A DNA stretch of 64,000 nt, taken from Holtermannia corniformis. Lineage: Eukaryota; Basidiomycota; Tremellomycetes; Holtermanniales. The notes beneath the pieces were generated by a model, which was not told the DNA's origin, ran no database searches, and was given only the letters and a program-made list of their open reading frames with translations. This document shows positions 47,098-59,446 of this stretch, piece after piece; the stretch's first letter is position 1, and each line of letters opens with the position of its first letter. The DNA lies in assembly GCA_001599935.1 (NCBI GenBank), contig BCIJ01000005.1, positions 434,001-498,000 of the forward strand, given 5' to 3'. A program made the position numbers and the translations under genes.

Positions 47098-50000
47098 ATG
47101 GGTGACGGCCAGCACCCTTACCGCTACCACGACCCTCGGGAGACGCCCGAGGGCAAGGTCCGTCGCATCTCGGACGCGAGCGGCGCCAGTCGGGGGCCGC
47201 GCGGGAGCATCAGCCAGCAACACTCGCTCTGCTTGCGAGCTAGCACCAGTACCGAAGGCGAGCTCGACGGGACGTCATACGAAGACCCAAGACAAGACTC
47301 TGGGAATGGCCGGTCGCGAGCTCTGACAGAGGGCCAATCACCAGCACCAATGTTGGGGACCACCCCATCAGCTTCGGCGGCCATCGCACCGCCAGCGTCG
47401 TTTGACCCCCGCTTGCTGTCGGGACGGGTCAAGCTGGCAAGCAAGAACACGACCAATAGTGCTTGCATTAGCTGTCACAAGAGAAAGCGGAAGGTGAGCC
47501 GCTGTCGGCAAACTGAGACTGGGTCACATCAGGGCTGACATGCGGGTCCGTGCAGTGCGATCGTGTGCAGCCCAAATGCTCAAACTGCGTCAAGAGCGCG
47601 ACAAAGTGCGAATACGATATCAGGATCACTCCAAAGTACGTGACCTGTGCGCGTCTCGGGCATCGTTGACCAATGTACAGCTCGTCGTTCTTGCCAAACC
47701 TCATTGCTCAGTGCGATGCTCAACGAGCGCGGATAGCGTGGCTCGAGTCGATCGTCACCTCGATAGATCCCAATCTGGCTGATATCTCCAATGCGCCAAC
47801 AGACAGCGCTCTGCCCGTATTGCCGTCCAGTGCTCCTTCTTCAACCACCTCCCCTCCAGTCCCTGCAGCTTCGCAAGCCGGAACATCCCGAGCACCTGCA
47901 GTGATAGTCGGCGCTCTTGGCCTGCTGAGTCTGACCACCTCGGCCGAGTCTCCACAGTACGTTGGTGCGGCTAGCAACTCGTCCTTCAGCGCAATCGCCC
48001 GCGAACTGCTCAACGCCGGCGGCCTGCCTTCGAACGACGTGCCACTGCCCTTGTTTCCTCAGGAAGGTGTCGTAATGGACGACCTCCCGGATGACTCTGC
48101 CTCGAACACTGTTACCGTCAAGCCCGCCGTGGAGGAGGAAGATGACGAGGCTGCTGCATTGTGGCCACCATATGATCTCGCTGGAGTCAGTTGCTTGACA
48201 AAGGACTAGAGTTGAGCTAAAAGTTGCAGCGAATGATTACACTCTTCTTCACCTACAACGCTGTATCTTACCCATTTCTACAGCAAGCCGATGTCATGAA
48301 AGAGTAGGTACAGGGTTGCGTGAGCGACAAGCCAACTGACACGAGTGCGCAGTCTCAACATGGTATACCAGGAGGACCCACCCTCCTTGCCGGCTTCACC
48401 AGGGCAAGAGCGCATGCCAAACTATACCAACTTTCGCTTATTCCTCGTTATGGCCATCGGGAGTACTTGGCTTGAGCGTCACAAAGATGTCGGACGGTCT
48501 TTCACCGTTTCGCTACGCAACAGAGCACTTCAGTACCTGCCGGCAGTCCTGCAAGTCGAAGACATTGTGAGTTGCCTTGACCGACTGCTCCACCTGCTCA
48601 TCTCTAATAGCATTGTGTCTCTGGTTTGATCCTCCTCGCTCTGTACTCGGTTTATGACAGGAATGGCCCCAATCTGTGGTCCGTCGTGGGGCTAGCTGCA
48701 CGACTGGCGCTAGCTCTGGGACTTCATCGCCGCTGCCCGGGACAATTCACCGAAATATTGCTCGAGCAGCGGCGGCGTGTTTTCTGGAGTTTGTACTGCC
48801 TGGATCGACTCAGTGAGTGACTCCGGTCCATTCTGTCAGTGTACTAATGTTCTCGTAGTATCTTTCACTCTGGCCCGGCCGATGGCAATCCAAGACGACG
48901 ACATCGACGTCGAGGTATGTGCATCGCTCTGTGAAAGAGTCGCTGACAGCCGATAGTTTCCCACCGTCGTCGGCGCACAAGACGCGACAGAGGACGTTAT
49001 GGTATGTGAACCGCGCACCAGCTATCGCTGCGATGCTCACACTTCTCAGCCCTCGATGCTCTTCACACATCAAATCATCCGTATGCGTCGACTATACGGC
49101 ATCATCTTGAATCAAGTCTTCCGCCCTCCCATTGACCCGAACATGCCCCAGTCGGACCGCCATCGCATCCTGAGCGAGATCCACGCTCAGATCGATCACT
49201 GGATTGCGCACACGCCACAGTCTGCGGCCAGCGCCAACGAGCCGATCGGCAAGTTTGGCTCGTTGGCGTCCTACTTTGACTTGAACCACAAACTGCTCAT
49301 CACGAGTTTATATCGCCCCTCGCCGTTGTTCCCGCAACCGACCTCGACGATGCTGGCGACGCTGTGCGAAGCTTCGGGCACTTGCGTACTGCTATATCGG
49401 GAGCTACACAAGGACGGGCGGATAGTCGAAAACTATATCAACCTGTTCAACATGAGTGAGTCCCATGCCATCAAGCAGCCGGCATACTGAATCCAAGCTA
49501 GTGGTTTCGTGTATCTCACTACTCTACTCGCTCGTGCATTACGGCGGGGACGCGCGCAATTCGCACTCGATCGAATGGCGTGCCGGTGCCGTGCGGCAGG
49601 TTCAGATCTGCCAGAACCTTCTCAACTCGTTCTGCGTCGGCTGGCCGAACACAGATCGCTACCGCGACAACTTCAAGCAGCTTGCCGACGTTGTCCTCAG
49701 TCGGCACCCTGACAACCCTTCTACACCCGCGCCGCCCTCGTCTTTCCACCCGCCGTCGCGCCATGCCACCGCTGTCATCCCTGGACCCTCCTTCGAGGGG
49801 GCAGAGATGCCATTCGGTGACCGCGATATCGTGCGGGATATGTGGCAACCTCAGATCCCGTGGGATATCCCGCTAGAGCAGCAAAGCTTGCCACAACAGC
49901 AACAGCAACAACAACGGCAGCAACTGCAGCCCCAGCCGCAGCCTCTGCATCAGCAGCGGCCGCCATCTCAGTCAGCGCCACAACACCCGTATATGCCCCA

Positions 50001-50181
50001 GCCACCTCAGTCGTACAGTCCATACGGTCCAAGCACGGCGTACGCGCCAGAAACACTGTCGATACCCTACAGCACGCACCCGATCGCCGGCATGCAGATC
50101 CAGCAGCCAACCGATCTTAGCGTGTTTGATGACGCACTGCTACCGGTGAGCGCCCAAGGTCCCTGGGACCGTGTGGCCTAA
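47098..50181 (+). CDS. Zn2Cys6 transcription factor with fungal-specific domain
   Basis: A regulator of about 850 residues. The binuclear zinc cluster is ACISCHKRKRKCDRVQPKCSNCVKSATKC (Cx2Cx6Cx6Cx2Cx6C), split by an intron after KRK. A linker helix follows (LIAQCDAQRARIAWLESI), then a disordered Ser/Pro region. The middle homology domain has FFTYNAVSYPFLQQADVM, GLAARLALALGLHRRC, EQRRRVFWSLYCLDRL and LARPMAIQDDDIDVEFP. The C-terminus contains a polyglutamine stretch (about 49875-49965) and a QP-rich activation-type tail. Nine or so introns rejoin in frame. The start at 47098 (MGDGQHPYRYHDPRETPEG) was preferred; an in-frame ATG at 46993 would add 35 residues. Targets are unknown. Its position just downstream of the MFS carrier makes local regulation possible but unproven. 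Confidence 0.85.
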
Positions 50182-50273
50182 TCCAACAAAAAAGCGCCTA
50201 TTGTACTAGGATGGGATGTTCAATGCATAGTCGTTCGCAGTGCATAGGCAATCACGTGTGGTGATGACAACGA

Positions 50274-50531
50274 TCAATTAGCGAAAGTAGTCCAGTCAAA
50301 TACTGTATAGTCGGCGCTGGTGCCGTCTTCCTTGAATACTGCAGAGACGTACCCGCCGGACAGCAACGAACCGTCCTGTGCGCCAGTGACCATCTTGAGG
50401 CCAATCGCGCGTCGCTCCCGTTGCTCCTCGTTGGAGTCTGCGCTATCGATCCAGTTGCTGATGTCTTCTTTTAGTGTCGTCAGGTTGCGGTCTTTGTTGT
50501 AGGCGTTGATCATGCTAGTGACAGTCGACAT
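50274..50531 (-). CDS. Small hypothetical protein, 85 residues
   Basis: Starts MSTVTSMINAYNKDRNLTTL. A mixed polar sequence follows with EEQRERRAIGLKMVTG, then an alternating pattern SGGYVSAVFKEDGTSADYTVFDW suggesting beta strands. Composition is protein-like and the frame is uninterrupted, but I recognise no family. It is convergent with the Zn2Cys6 gene (about 90 nt between stops). Confidence 0.4.
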   Translation of the reverse strand: MSTVTSMINAYNKDRNLTTLKEDISNWIDSADSNEEQRERRAIGLKMVTGAQDGSLLSGGYVSAVFKEDGTSADYTVFDWTTFAN

Positions 50532-51073
50532 GTTTGCTGGTTCAAGAACGTCGTGACCGTCGCCGACTGAATATGTACGTCTCGCAGAATGCGTACAGAC
50601 GGCGGAGTTAGTCTTTCCATTGTGTCCGCGGCGAGCGCCCGCTCACTTCGCCTGCCAACGGAAGACTTCAATGAGTGCGGAATGAGCGTGAAGCCGATGG
50701 ACCGCCGGCGCGTGGACCAAGAATCGGCATGTATATACTTACCGCGGCGTCTCAAAATGGGCAGGGAGGACATGCTTGACCGAATGAGTACTGTGACGCG
50801 GAGAATGATCACTCGGCAGCGGCGATAGGACTCGACCGGCTTGCCGCCGTGGTCCGTCCGACTATCCCAGTCTTCTCTGCGATGACAGATATCTGCGCTG
50901 AGAGTACCTGCTATACTGCGTCACTTTCGGTCACGATTAGATAGTGCGGTCACTCCGGTGTTCTGAGGAAGGCGGGTGGAGCGCAACAACTACACCGCTC
51001 TCGAAGTCCGCTGCGAAGACATCGTACTTCTCATCGTCAAGCCCATAAGACATGCCATTTTTGGCATGGGCGG
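50532..51073. other. Region without a clear gene, 542 nt
   Basis: Upstream of the 85-residue frame. A minus-strand frame ending at 50937 (starting MVSSAHAKNGMSYGLDDEKY at about 51080) has some protein-like character but no family; neither strand is convincing. Confidence 0.3.
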
Positions 51074-51319
51074 ATGAAACCATACAGCATGGAGAGTATC
51101 TATGGAGAGAGTGTATGTGCTCTACTGGAAAAAATCGAGGACAAGACCGACGAGCAATGTCAATCGATCGTGCGGGAATGGGTCGAGACGTCGAAGAATG
51201 ATCCCGAAGAGTGGTCGTGGAGACGCACAATCGCATGGAAGCTGTTGCCACTCAGCACATGCTCAGCACCCAAGGCCAGTGAGGAGATACCGCAGTTGTC
51301 GTTGGAGCAACAAGAATGA
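51074..51319 (+). CDS. Possible small protein, 81 residues
   Basis: MKPYSMESIYGESVCALLEKIEDKTDE then CQSIVREWVETSKNDPEEW, an acidic, helix-forming composition that looks coding. There is no family match and no supporting splice sites; the opposite strand also has an open frame at its start. Confidence 0.25.
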   Translation: MKPYSMESIYGESVCALLEKIEDKTDEQCQSIVREWVETSKNDPEEWSWRRTIAWKLLPLSTCSAPKASEEIPQLSLEQQE

Positions 51320-51769
51320 CAGGTCGAAGTCGATCCGCCGTCGACGACGGGATAGCGTCATGATGCATGGTTCCTTCGCGCACTACAGCGTCACACGACC
51401 TCTTGCTGTCAAGAAAGTCTTCCATGGCAAAGGAAGAGGGCGTGTGCGGAGCTCGGTAGCGGTTGCAGTGGCTCTGCATAGCTGCAGCTGCTTGCTTACA
51501 CAGCTGTCGCTCCGCCGGCGCGACGGCGTTTGCAGTTGTCTTGACGACGAGCACGCACAAAGTAGAACCGTACACACAGGCGGAAACCCATCCTTGTCGT
51601 CGGACTATCAACCTGTTGAGATGGACAGCCGGGGGCGAGTGCCACGGCCAACTGCCACGGTCACTTCCCTCTGAGCACAGACAATCACCCCAACGACGAA
51701 AACGTCGATACGTCTGCCTCGCACATCACCAAGCATGCTGCTCTGCTCTCTTGAAGCGTTACGAGAAGC

Positions 51770-53904
51770 ATGAGCAACCCATACCCGTATACTCTGCCAA
51801 CACAGCCCCTGCCGAACCACTCGAAACTGCTCGATCTCGTGGCCGCTGTCAACCTGCAACAGGGGTTGCCAGCCGGCCTTTTGTTCCTGCTTGTTATATA
51901 CTTGTGCTACCCTCGACTCTTTACGCAAGGACAAGAACGGATCGAGGTTATGATTTGGCGAGCTAGCGAATGGTGGAAGCGGTCGGGAGAGACGGACGAT
52001 GACGAGGGTGTGTCGTTGAGTAATGTCCAGCGACGGCAGGCTGTCTTGCCTGCGGCGGGGGAGCGAGCCAAGATCAGGCGGAGGGCCAAGCCAAAGCCGA
52101 CTGATCCAGCGTCTGGTAAGGCTACTGTGCACATACACAACGGTGCTCATGAACCGCTGCAGCTGTGCATTACCCCGGCATGGTCAATCTGTCTGGAACA
52201 CTATGCTACATGAACTCGGTCTTGCAGGTACGTTTGATCAAGTACGAACGGTACAGGCTCATGTAATACATCAGGCAATCTCGTCTCTCCCCTCCTTCCT
52301 CGAATACCTCGAACGCATCACCGAACTTGCCATCAAGGTGGACATTCCGTCTCCCGTCACTGATGCTCTGCTAGAGGTCGTGCAGGGTACGAGACACAAC
52401 ATCACACTGTGACAACCTAACGCCGAGCAGATCTCAATACACCTCACATCTCTCGCCCGCCAGCCCTCCGCCCAAATGCCCTTCTTCACGCCCTCTCCCC
52501 ACTTCCTCCCATCCGCCGACTCCTAGCCACACGAGAACACCAAGACGCCCACGAGCTCTTCACCGTTCTCCTTTCAGCCGTCAGCGACGAAGTTGTCAAG
52601 ATCCAAGCCGAGGCTCGCAAGATCGAAGATGAAGGCTTGGCGTGGCTCGCGGCTCACTGTCAGCGACTTGGAGCGGATTTGGGACTGGCGAGGAGTAAGG
52701 GTAAAGAGAGGGAGTCGAGAGTGAGGGAGCCGTGGGAGGGCTTGATTGCGCGCCGAAGGGAATGTACCGCTTGTGGATGGTCTGAAGGGGTGCGGTGTGA
52801 AGAACTAAATGGGCTCGAGGTGGCGATCCCGATGAGTGTGAGTTGTTTGTTACTGACGGAGAGTCTTGAGCTGACAGCGAGCAGGGCGAAGCCACACTTG
52901 ACTCTTGCTTGCGGCACTTTACTGCGTCCGAGCAATTGCCAGAAACGACATGCTCGATGTGCTCGCTGCGGCAAACCTTGGAATGGTACAAGATTGAAGA
53001 AGCTAGGCTGAACCCTACGCCTGGGACGACACCTGTGTCGCATACGCCCACTGGGACGACCCCGTCACTCAGTGCCAGCACGTCTGCGTTCAGCACCCTC
53101 CACACGCTGCCACTCAACGCCGATACGGTCTCGATAGTCGCGCCATCGGCTAGCAAGAAACGACGAGCACGAGATGCTCGTCGGATACAATCAAGACTGC
53201 AGCACTTCCTAGACCAATCCGACATGAGCCACGTCGACCAACCGACGATCCCGTCCGAGCATGGTGCGGAACTGCCTATCAGATGGCAGATTGCTCGTCC
53301 CGGCTCGACGCGGCAAAGCATGATCACAAGACCGCCTGCGATCTTACGATGTCACCTCGTACGAAGCGAATACACCAACTGGGGAACAGTCGTCAAGAAG
53401 ACTTCGCGGATCGCGTTTCCAGCTATACTGGATTTGACGCCGCATATCGCCACCAACGTGTGGGATGAGCTCGAGGCGAGTGGGTACGCGGTCGATTCGC
53501 GCAATCTCGGCGAGGCTTTGCGAGCCGTCAAGAGCAGGCGCAAGCTGCTGTACCGACTGGAGAGCGTCATCTGCCACTATGGCTACACGCACTCGTTTGG
53601 CCATTTTGTCGCCTACCGCCGTAAACCCGTGCTAGCGACATCCGGGACCGAGGCAAGACCGCGCCGAGCGACAAAGGCGTGCAAAGACGGCTGTATCTGT
53701 GATCAGTGCTTGTTCATGGGTCAAGTCCGGTCCGCGGGCGGCGACTGGCTCCGGATCAGTGATGCCGATGTGGATGTCGTGAGTGAGGCCGAGGTCTTGG
53801 CCGAGAGAGCCAATGTCTTTATGGTGTTCTACCAGCGGGTGGACGAGGTGGATGAGAGCGAGCGGACAAGTGAGGAGACGGTCGTAGCTGTTAGACCAGA
53901 GTGA
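51770..53904 (+). CDS. Membrane-anchored ubiquitin-specific protease (UBP1/UBP16/USP30-like)
   Basis: Deubiquitinase of about 640 residues. A short N-terminus is followed by one membrane helix (GLPAGLLFLLVIYLCY, residues about 32-50), pointing to an organelle-surface anchor. The cysteine box reads YPGMVNLSGTLCYMNSVLQA at about 52165-52229, formed by splicing GCGTCTG to CTGTGCAT. A QDAHELFTVLLSAV box and two CxxC zinc-type pairs follow (CTACGW, CSMC). The histidine box is CHYGYTHSFGHFVAYRR. WEDVRISD-type strands appear as GDWLRISDADVDVV and the C-terminus as VFMVFYQRV. The membrane helix plus USP fold match yeast Ubp16 or Ubp1 and animal USP30 in layout; which one cannot be decided. Five or so introns. 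Confidence 0.82.
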
Positions 53905-54025
53905 AGCCATGTACATGTACTGTAGCGACTGCGTTTTTGCCACCCAAGTCGGAAAGACCTCCACTTTGCACTCGATCGTTGTCAGCATTCAGCAACCACT
54001 TGATCCTGTCTGTTCACGTCGACCC

Positions 54026-55635
54026 ATGAGAGCGATCAAGAGCAGGGGCCAGTTGGCTCATGCTCTGAGGCATCGCTCGGCATGTCGCACATCTCATCAG
54101 GCGGCGGTACACGCAGCTGCGACCACCAAACAAGTGCAAAATCAAGACACACCCGAAGAAACGCTCACGGGCGCTCAAAAGATCCTAGCCGATGCGATCC
54201 GCGAAGAGGCAGAAGAGGCAGCAGCCGAGCTCGTGGAATCGAAAAAGCCAGGTGGGAGCAGAGATCGTCTGCGATACACTCAAGGCGCGATCTGGACGGG
54301 GGATGAAGCTCAGCCGGACGCCGTGCTGCGTATGCTCGTGGATAAGCATAAACCGTTGCGGAATCCGGGTGGAGTCAAGGCGGGAGCTAGCGAGGCCAAG
54401 GCGAGGGATATGCTCAAGAATCGCGACTTTAGTCCGAGAATAGTGGACGGTGTGGAGGAGGAGCCAGAGGACAAGATCCCGCCGACGCGTACCAAAGTCC
54501 CACCCCACCTCCATCAACCCTGGATGTCGACCTATGTCTCACCGACGGGCGCATCGTCCCCAAAAGTACACTATGGCACGTTCCTCAAATCGAAATCCAC
54601 AGATCTGAGCAACTTGCTCGAACTACCGGCAAATGCGGACGCGAAAGCCAGAGCCAAATTCAAGGCGCAGATTGAGAGTGAGCGGAAACGAGGTAGGGTT
54701 GAGGGCGCGAGAGATGGGGCGCTGGATTATAAGCTGGGAATTGGAGATGAAGTCGGTGGGAGGGGGAGGCAGACCCGTGGCAGGAGTGCGGCGGGGGCGG
54801 CCAAGGGTGAAGTTAGTGGGATCAAGGCTTGGAGCGGGTTGGTAGAGGATCGCTTTGAGCGGGCAAAGGGTGCGTCAGGCGTTTGCTCGTGCCTTGACAC
54901 CATTGACGAACCATCTTAGAGGCCGGCTTCTTCGACAATCTCAAAGGGGTTGGCAAGCCCATTACCGCAGATGCCGAAGAGAGCAACCCGTTCTTGGGTA
55001 CGTGCGCTTCGGCAGTACAGCATTAGCTGACCCTTTACAGAGCGTGGCGAGTTCTTCATGTTAGTTTGCTTAAGATCGTTACAACCTGTCGCTCGGAGCT
55101 GAACTACGCCAGGAACCGCATCGTCCAGCGCCAGGGTGCGCTGCCACCCTGGATCGAAGCGCAACAAACGCTCGACGCAACCCTTTCCACCTTCCGCTCA
55201 ACTTTATTACGCACCTATACGACGCACCTAGTCCGACGCGTCATCACAACCCAACAACTCGCCCCCCTCCCTCCGCTCCACACCATCCCCTCCTCCGACC
55301 CAGAATGGGAAGCACGAGAATTCAAATTCCACATGGAAAACATCAAGCAGATCAACAATCTGCTTGCTAAAATGAACATGCAGGCGCCGGCGGTCGTGCG
55401 CCGACCGTCGGTGTTATTAGAGCATGAACTCGCGAGGGTTAGAGGCGAGCCGGTGAAACAGGCTGTTTGGGAAGATATCAAGCGGAGAGCTAGTGAAGCT
55501 GGAAGGGGTGCGAATACGTCCCGAGGTGCGGCTGGCACTGGCGCGATGGATGCGGAATGGAGTGCTGGCGAGGGCCTAGGCTTTGTGGCTGCCATCAAGC
55601 GCGCTGTGCGAATGGTCATGGGTAAGGATGTATGA
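54026..55635 (+). CDS. Mitochondrial DUF1992/DNAJC28-like protein
   Basis: About 500 residues. The N-terminus is rich in Arg, Ala and His with few acids (MRAIKSRGQLAHALRHRSACRTS), fitting a mitochondrial presequence. A long charged region follows. The conserved domain is WSGLVEDRFERAK|EAGFFDNLKGVGKPI...ESNPFLERGEFFMNRIVQRQGALPPWIEAQ, spliced over three introns, and is the DnaJ-homologue C28 conserved domain. No J domain or HPD motif is present, as usual for fungal members. The C-terminal 180 residues contain predicted helices and EWEAREFKFHMENIKQINNLL. Function in the family is poorly known. Confidence 0.82.
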
Positions 55636-56112
55636 TTCAACGTAGGTGCGGAGCCGTATTCAGGAGTCCATTACGCACCACCCAATTCTGTCTATACATC
55701 GTCTGCTCTCTCTTCCTCTCTCGCTCTCGCCTATCAGCAAGTGTTTCATCAGCACATCACCCACTCGCATACCGCGTCGCAGCATCCAACATCTTCATGC
55801 AGCTCGCGACTCAACAGCCTACGTGGCCAGCCTCGCGCGATCCAAGACCGACACTGATCAATGACAGGATGCATGCACAAGACAACGGCTACCTAGGCTC
55901 GAGCGCGGCCCGAGACAAAAAGGCAAGATAAGACACAACGAAGACCAGTGCGGGGGACAACGAGACGAGGCGCTTGCAGAGTGATTCATGCAAGCTGCGT
56001 GGGAGTATGCAGGGTGAAACAAGACGGATGACAAACAGCAAGCATGCTTGCGAACCAAAGACCAACGTAGACAGAGACAGGACAGGGAGATGTGAGGATG
56101 CGCTAAGAGGCT
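55636..56112. other. Convergent intergenic region, 477 nt
   Basis: Lies between the stops of the DUF1992 gene and the NAM8-like gene. Pyrimidine-rich near 55700-55730. No gene is seen. Confidence 0.5.
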
Positions 56113-59100
56113 CTATTCCTCTTCGAAGGGTCGGCCAACGGGCGGTCGACTGCCGGGGTATGATGAGCCTGCGCCGAAGCCATAGTTGGACGAGGCGGCT
56201 GGCGCGGCGGCGGAAGCGGAAACGGGACCGCTGGGGTGGAAGGAATGCGGGCTGAGGTGGAGCGAGCTCAAGTCGAGGTTGAGGTGGTCTTGACCGTACC
56301 CTGTGGCTGCGATCGAGCTCGCGCGCTGACGACCTAGGCCGTCGCCGTTCAGTGGGCGGTGGATATCGCCGTGCGACATGCGCTGCTGGTTGAACAGGCG
56401 GCCTTGCTGCTGCTGCAGGAACGAGTCGGTGCCAGGTGCCGAGCCCGGTGGCGAAAAGGCTCCAAACAGCCTCGAAGGGTCGCTAAAGCCCTTGACCTGG
56501 TCAAACGACGAGGGGCCCGCAAGGCTCAACGAGCTAGCGGGGCTCGTGACACCGCGCGAACGCGAGGGCGCAGACTGTCCGTGGGAGAACAGGGACGATT
56601 GCGAGCTGGTAGCCAGCGAGCTCGCAGCCGACGGATACGAAGTCTTGCGGAACGCCTCGGGAGGCTTGTCATCGTCGTCATCCCGTCCAACATCGTTCAG
56701 CAGGATCTCGTCGTCGTGTTGCGTGTCAAAGCCGCGCGGCAGGTTGTTGGCGTGCGTGACGGGCGAGTGAGCCGGTCTACAATCGTTAGCCTCACCCAGA
56801 GAGTCATCCCTTGTTCACTCACGAAAACGGGGCAAAGCCAAATTGGGATTGCTGTTGCAATTGTTGCAGGTACGGCGGCTGCAACGATTGACCCGGCCGA
56901 GCCTGTCCAGCATACGCCTGCGGCGGGGGTTGATACTGGCTCGTTGGCACTTGTGGCCTTCCGATGTTCTGCCCGTTCGGCTGCGGCACCTGTGGCAGGT
57001 TGCCGCTGAGCGCTAGCAGATTCTGCAAGTTTGGATTCCCGTTTGGCGGAAACGCACCGAGACCACCAGCGTTGGTTGGCACACCACCGAGCGGTCTGTC
57101 CAATCAGCACTGCACTGCAGAGTCTTGGGCCAACTTACCNGATGCCAGCGAGACCGTAAGCAGCTAGCGGGTTCAACCCGTTTGGCGCCGCCCTACCGTA
57201 TTGTTGCTGCGCGGTCGTGACGGCCGCCCTGTTTGCCTATCAGCCATAGCTACAACACATCATGCACTCACAGCTGGCGCAACAAGTTCGCGTTCGCGCC
57301 GCCGAGCCCCTGCAGTCCCTGCAGCGCAAGACCAAGTTGAGCCGCTTGAGCTGGCGTCATGCCATTCAAGCCCGTCAAAGCGCCCAGACCAAGTCCTAGC
57401 TGTGCAGCCTGCGCCGCCGCCTGCGCCGCCTTGTCCGCTACCCGGAGTCAGTCCGACATGCCACACTGCGGTTGACAGCACGTACATTGACTCCGACCCC
57501 AGCTGAGCCGGATCCGACCTCCGCCAATGGGGAAGCCCTGCATCCGATCGATGGCACGCTCGGCATCGGCTTTGCGCACGAATTGGACAAAGCCGCAGCC
57601 CTTGCCCGGTGGGATTTTGACCTGTGCAGCGTCAGCATTCAAACCATACTCTTGTTCCAGACACACATAGGTGATCTCGCCAAAGGGCAAGAAGAAGGTC
57701 TTGAGCGTGTCTTCACTGATCAGACTGCTTAGACCGCCGACAAAGACCGTCGTGTTGGTCGGGTCCGTCGAGCTCGGCTGTTGCGGCTGAGTCTGGGTGA
57801 TTGTATCGCCGTTTGCAAGCGCGCGCGCGGCTTCAAGCGCTTGTGCGTTTGGATCATGCAGCGCGTATTGCGGGAACGCTTGCTGTTGCAGAGGCTGCAC
57901 AAACGCCTGCTGCTGAGGCGGCGTGAATGCGTCCGGCTGGTCCATGCCGAGCCCTGAGCCGGGTATGGAAGGTGGGTAACCGTTCAGCGCATGGTGCTGC
58001 TGCTGGTACTGTTGGTACTGCTGTTGCAGCGCCTGCTGCTGTTGCTGTTGCTGCTGAGCCACCGGCGTTGTCACGCTCCGGGGTGGAACCATCTGCAAGA
58101 ACGGCTCTTGCTGTGTTGGACCTGCCGATGGGCTGAGGAACGCTGGAGACGGCTGAGCCGAGCCAGCCTGGGATGATCCAGTCTGGAGCGCCGAGTGTGA
58201 AAGCCCAAGGTTGGCCTTGTTCTTTGCGGTCGCGTGCGAGATGCGCATCGGCCGCGAAAGGCAGTAGACGCCCTGCATCTCGACCAGCGCTCGCTGTTGG
58301 TCGTTCTCGTCTGCGAACCTAGCGAGACAACCTCTATCAGCGCCGGCGTAGCTGCAATCGCATTCCTACACACCTCACAAAGCCATAGCCACGACTCCCA
58401 CCACCCCCGGCCTCATTCATAATCTTGGCACTGCGCGCACTCGCAAAGCTCCGACGCGGTGCAGGCGGGTTCAAGAAGACGCTGACGAGGTCGGCCTCTG
58501 AGACTTCGGGCGCGAGATCGCCGACAAAGATTGAGAATTCTGTCAGGATGGGGGTTGGGGAGGGTGAAGGGTGGGTTTGGCCGTCGAACGTGAGAGAGCC
58601 TGATGCCCAGTTGGCTTTGAAGGGACGTGTGGAGTTGGGCCTGAGTTTGTTAGTTAGCTGAAAGCCTTGGCTGTGTGATGGCCGAGACGAACATGATGAC
58701 TGGCGGGTTCGTAGGTGAGGGCGTCAAGCTTGTGAGCACGCTGGTTGCTGCGTTGGCCGTCTGCACGCATCAGTACTGTCCGGGAGTCAAGCCGAGCAAC
58801 GGACAGGGAACGTCACAAAGCAGTAGCCGGCATTGTTGGGTGTCGGCCCTGTAGCCGTGATAGGAGATGTCGAAGGGCGGATAAGCTGTGATGGGCGCGT
58901 GTCAGTGATGGGATCTCGACATGCACGCTGGTCGCACCTTGATGTTGACAATGTCCCACTCCATGAGCGAACACACTTGGCGGATGTACGACTCGTCCAT
59001 CCATTGTTCCTGAGTGCACCGTCAGTGGAATCGCCGCGTAGCTGTGGGAGACTGACCAGATCACCAAACCAGAGTGTCGTCCGTGCACCTTCATCCGATG

Positions 59101-59446
59101 AAGCGGGTGTGGTTGAGGCCGCCGCTGAACTTGTAGCCGCTAGCGGTGGTGAAGGTGGACCGGGGATGAGAGGTGTTGGCTGCTGGGTGTGGATGGTGGG
59201 TGGTGGCGCCGCGGCTGGAGCTGGTGCGGTGACCAAAGCCGACGCTGACGGTGGTGCGGCCAAGCCCGTCTTTGAAGCCTTGGCATAGCTGATGGCAGGC
59301 GAGACGATGCTGGTCTGCGACGAAGGAGCTGTGACGGAGGATGCCGAGCCGGTCCCTTGACCGGGGTAGGAAGCTGACAATGCCGGGAAGGAGGGTGATG
59401 GCTTTGCCTGATGGCCTGCTGCGACCGGGGGCGTATAGGAAGCCAT
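56113..59446 (-). CDS. Three-RRM RNA-binding protein (NAM8/NGR1/Csx1-like)
   Basis: About 980 residues. After an Ala/Pro/Ser-rich start come three RNA-recognition motifs. RRM1: RTTLWFGDL, WMDESYIRQVC and NAGYCFVTF. RRM2: FSIFVGDLAPEVSEADLVSVF and SRGYGFVRFADENDQQRALVEMQG, followed by SRPMRISHATAK. RRM3: TTVFVGGLSSLISEDTLKTFFLPFGEI, KGCGFVQFVRKADAERAIDRMQG and IRLSWGRSQ. The RRM1-RRM2-long linker-RRM3 spacing and the SRPMRISxA end are those of yeast Nam8/Ngr1 and fission yeast Csx1. The linker is polyglutamine-rich and the C-terminus is Gln/Ser/Pro-rich, ending GRPFEEE. One ambiguous base at 57140 lies in the codon split by an intron, leaving one residue undefined. Role: mRNA stability or splice-site choice by family. 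Confidence 0.85.

Noticed and set aside
49875..49965. CAG/CAA-rich tract considered as a microsatellite or CRISPR-like repeat
   Set aside because: In frame it encodes polyglutamine in the Zn2Cys6 protein's tail; there are no spacers or fixed repeat unit.
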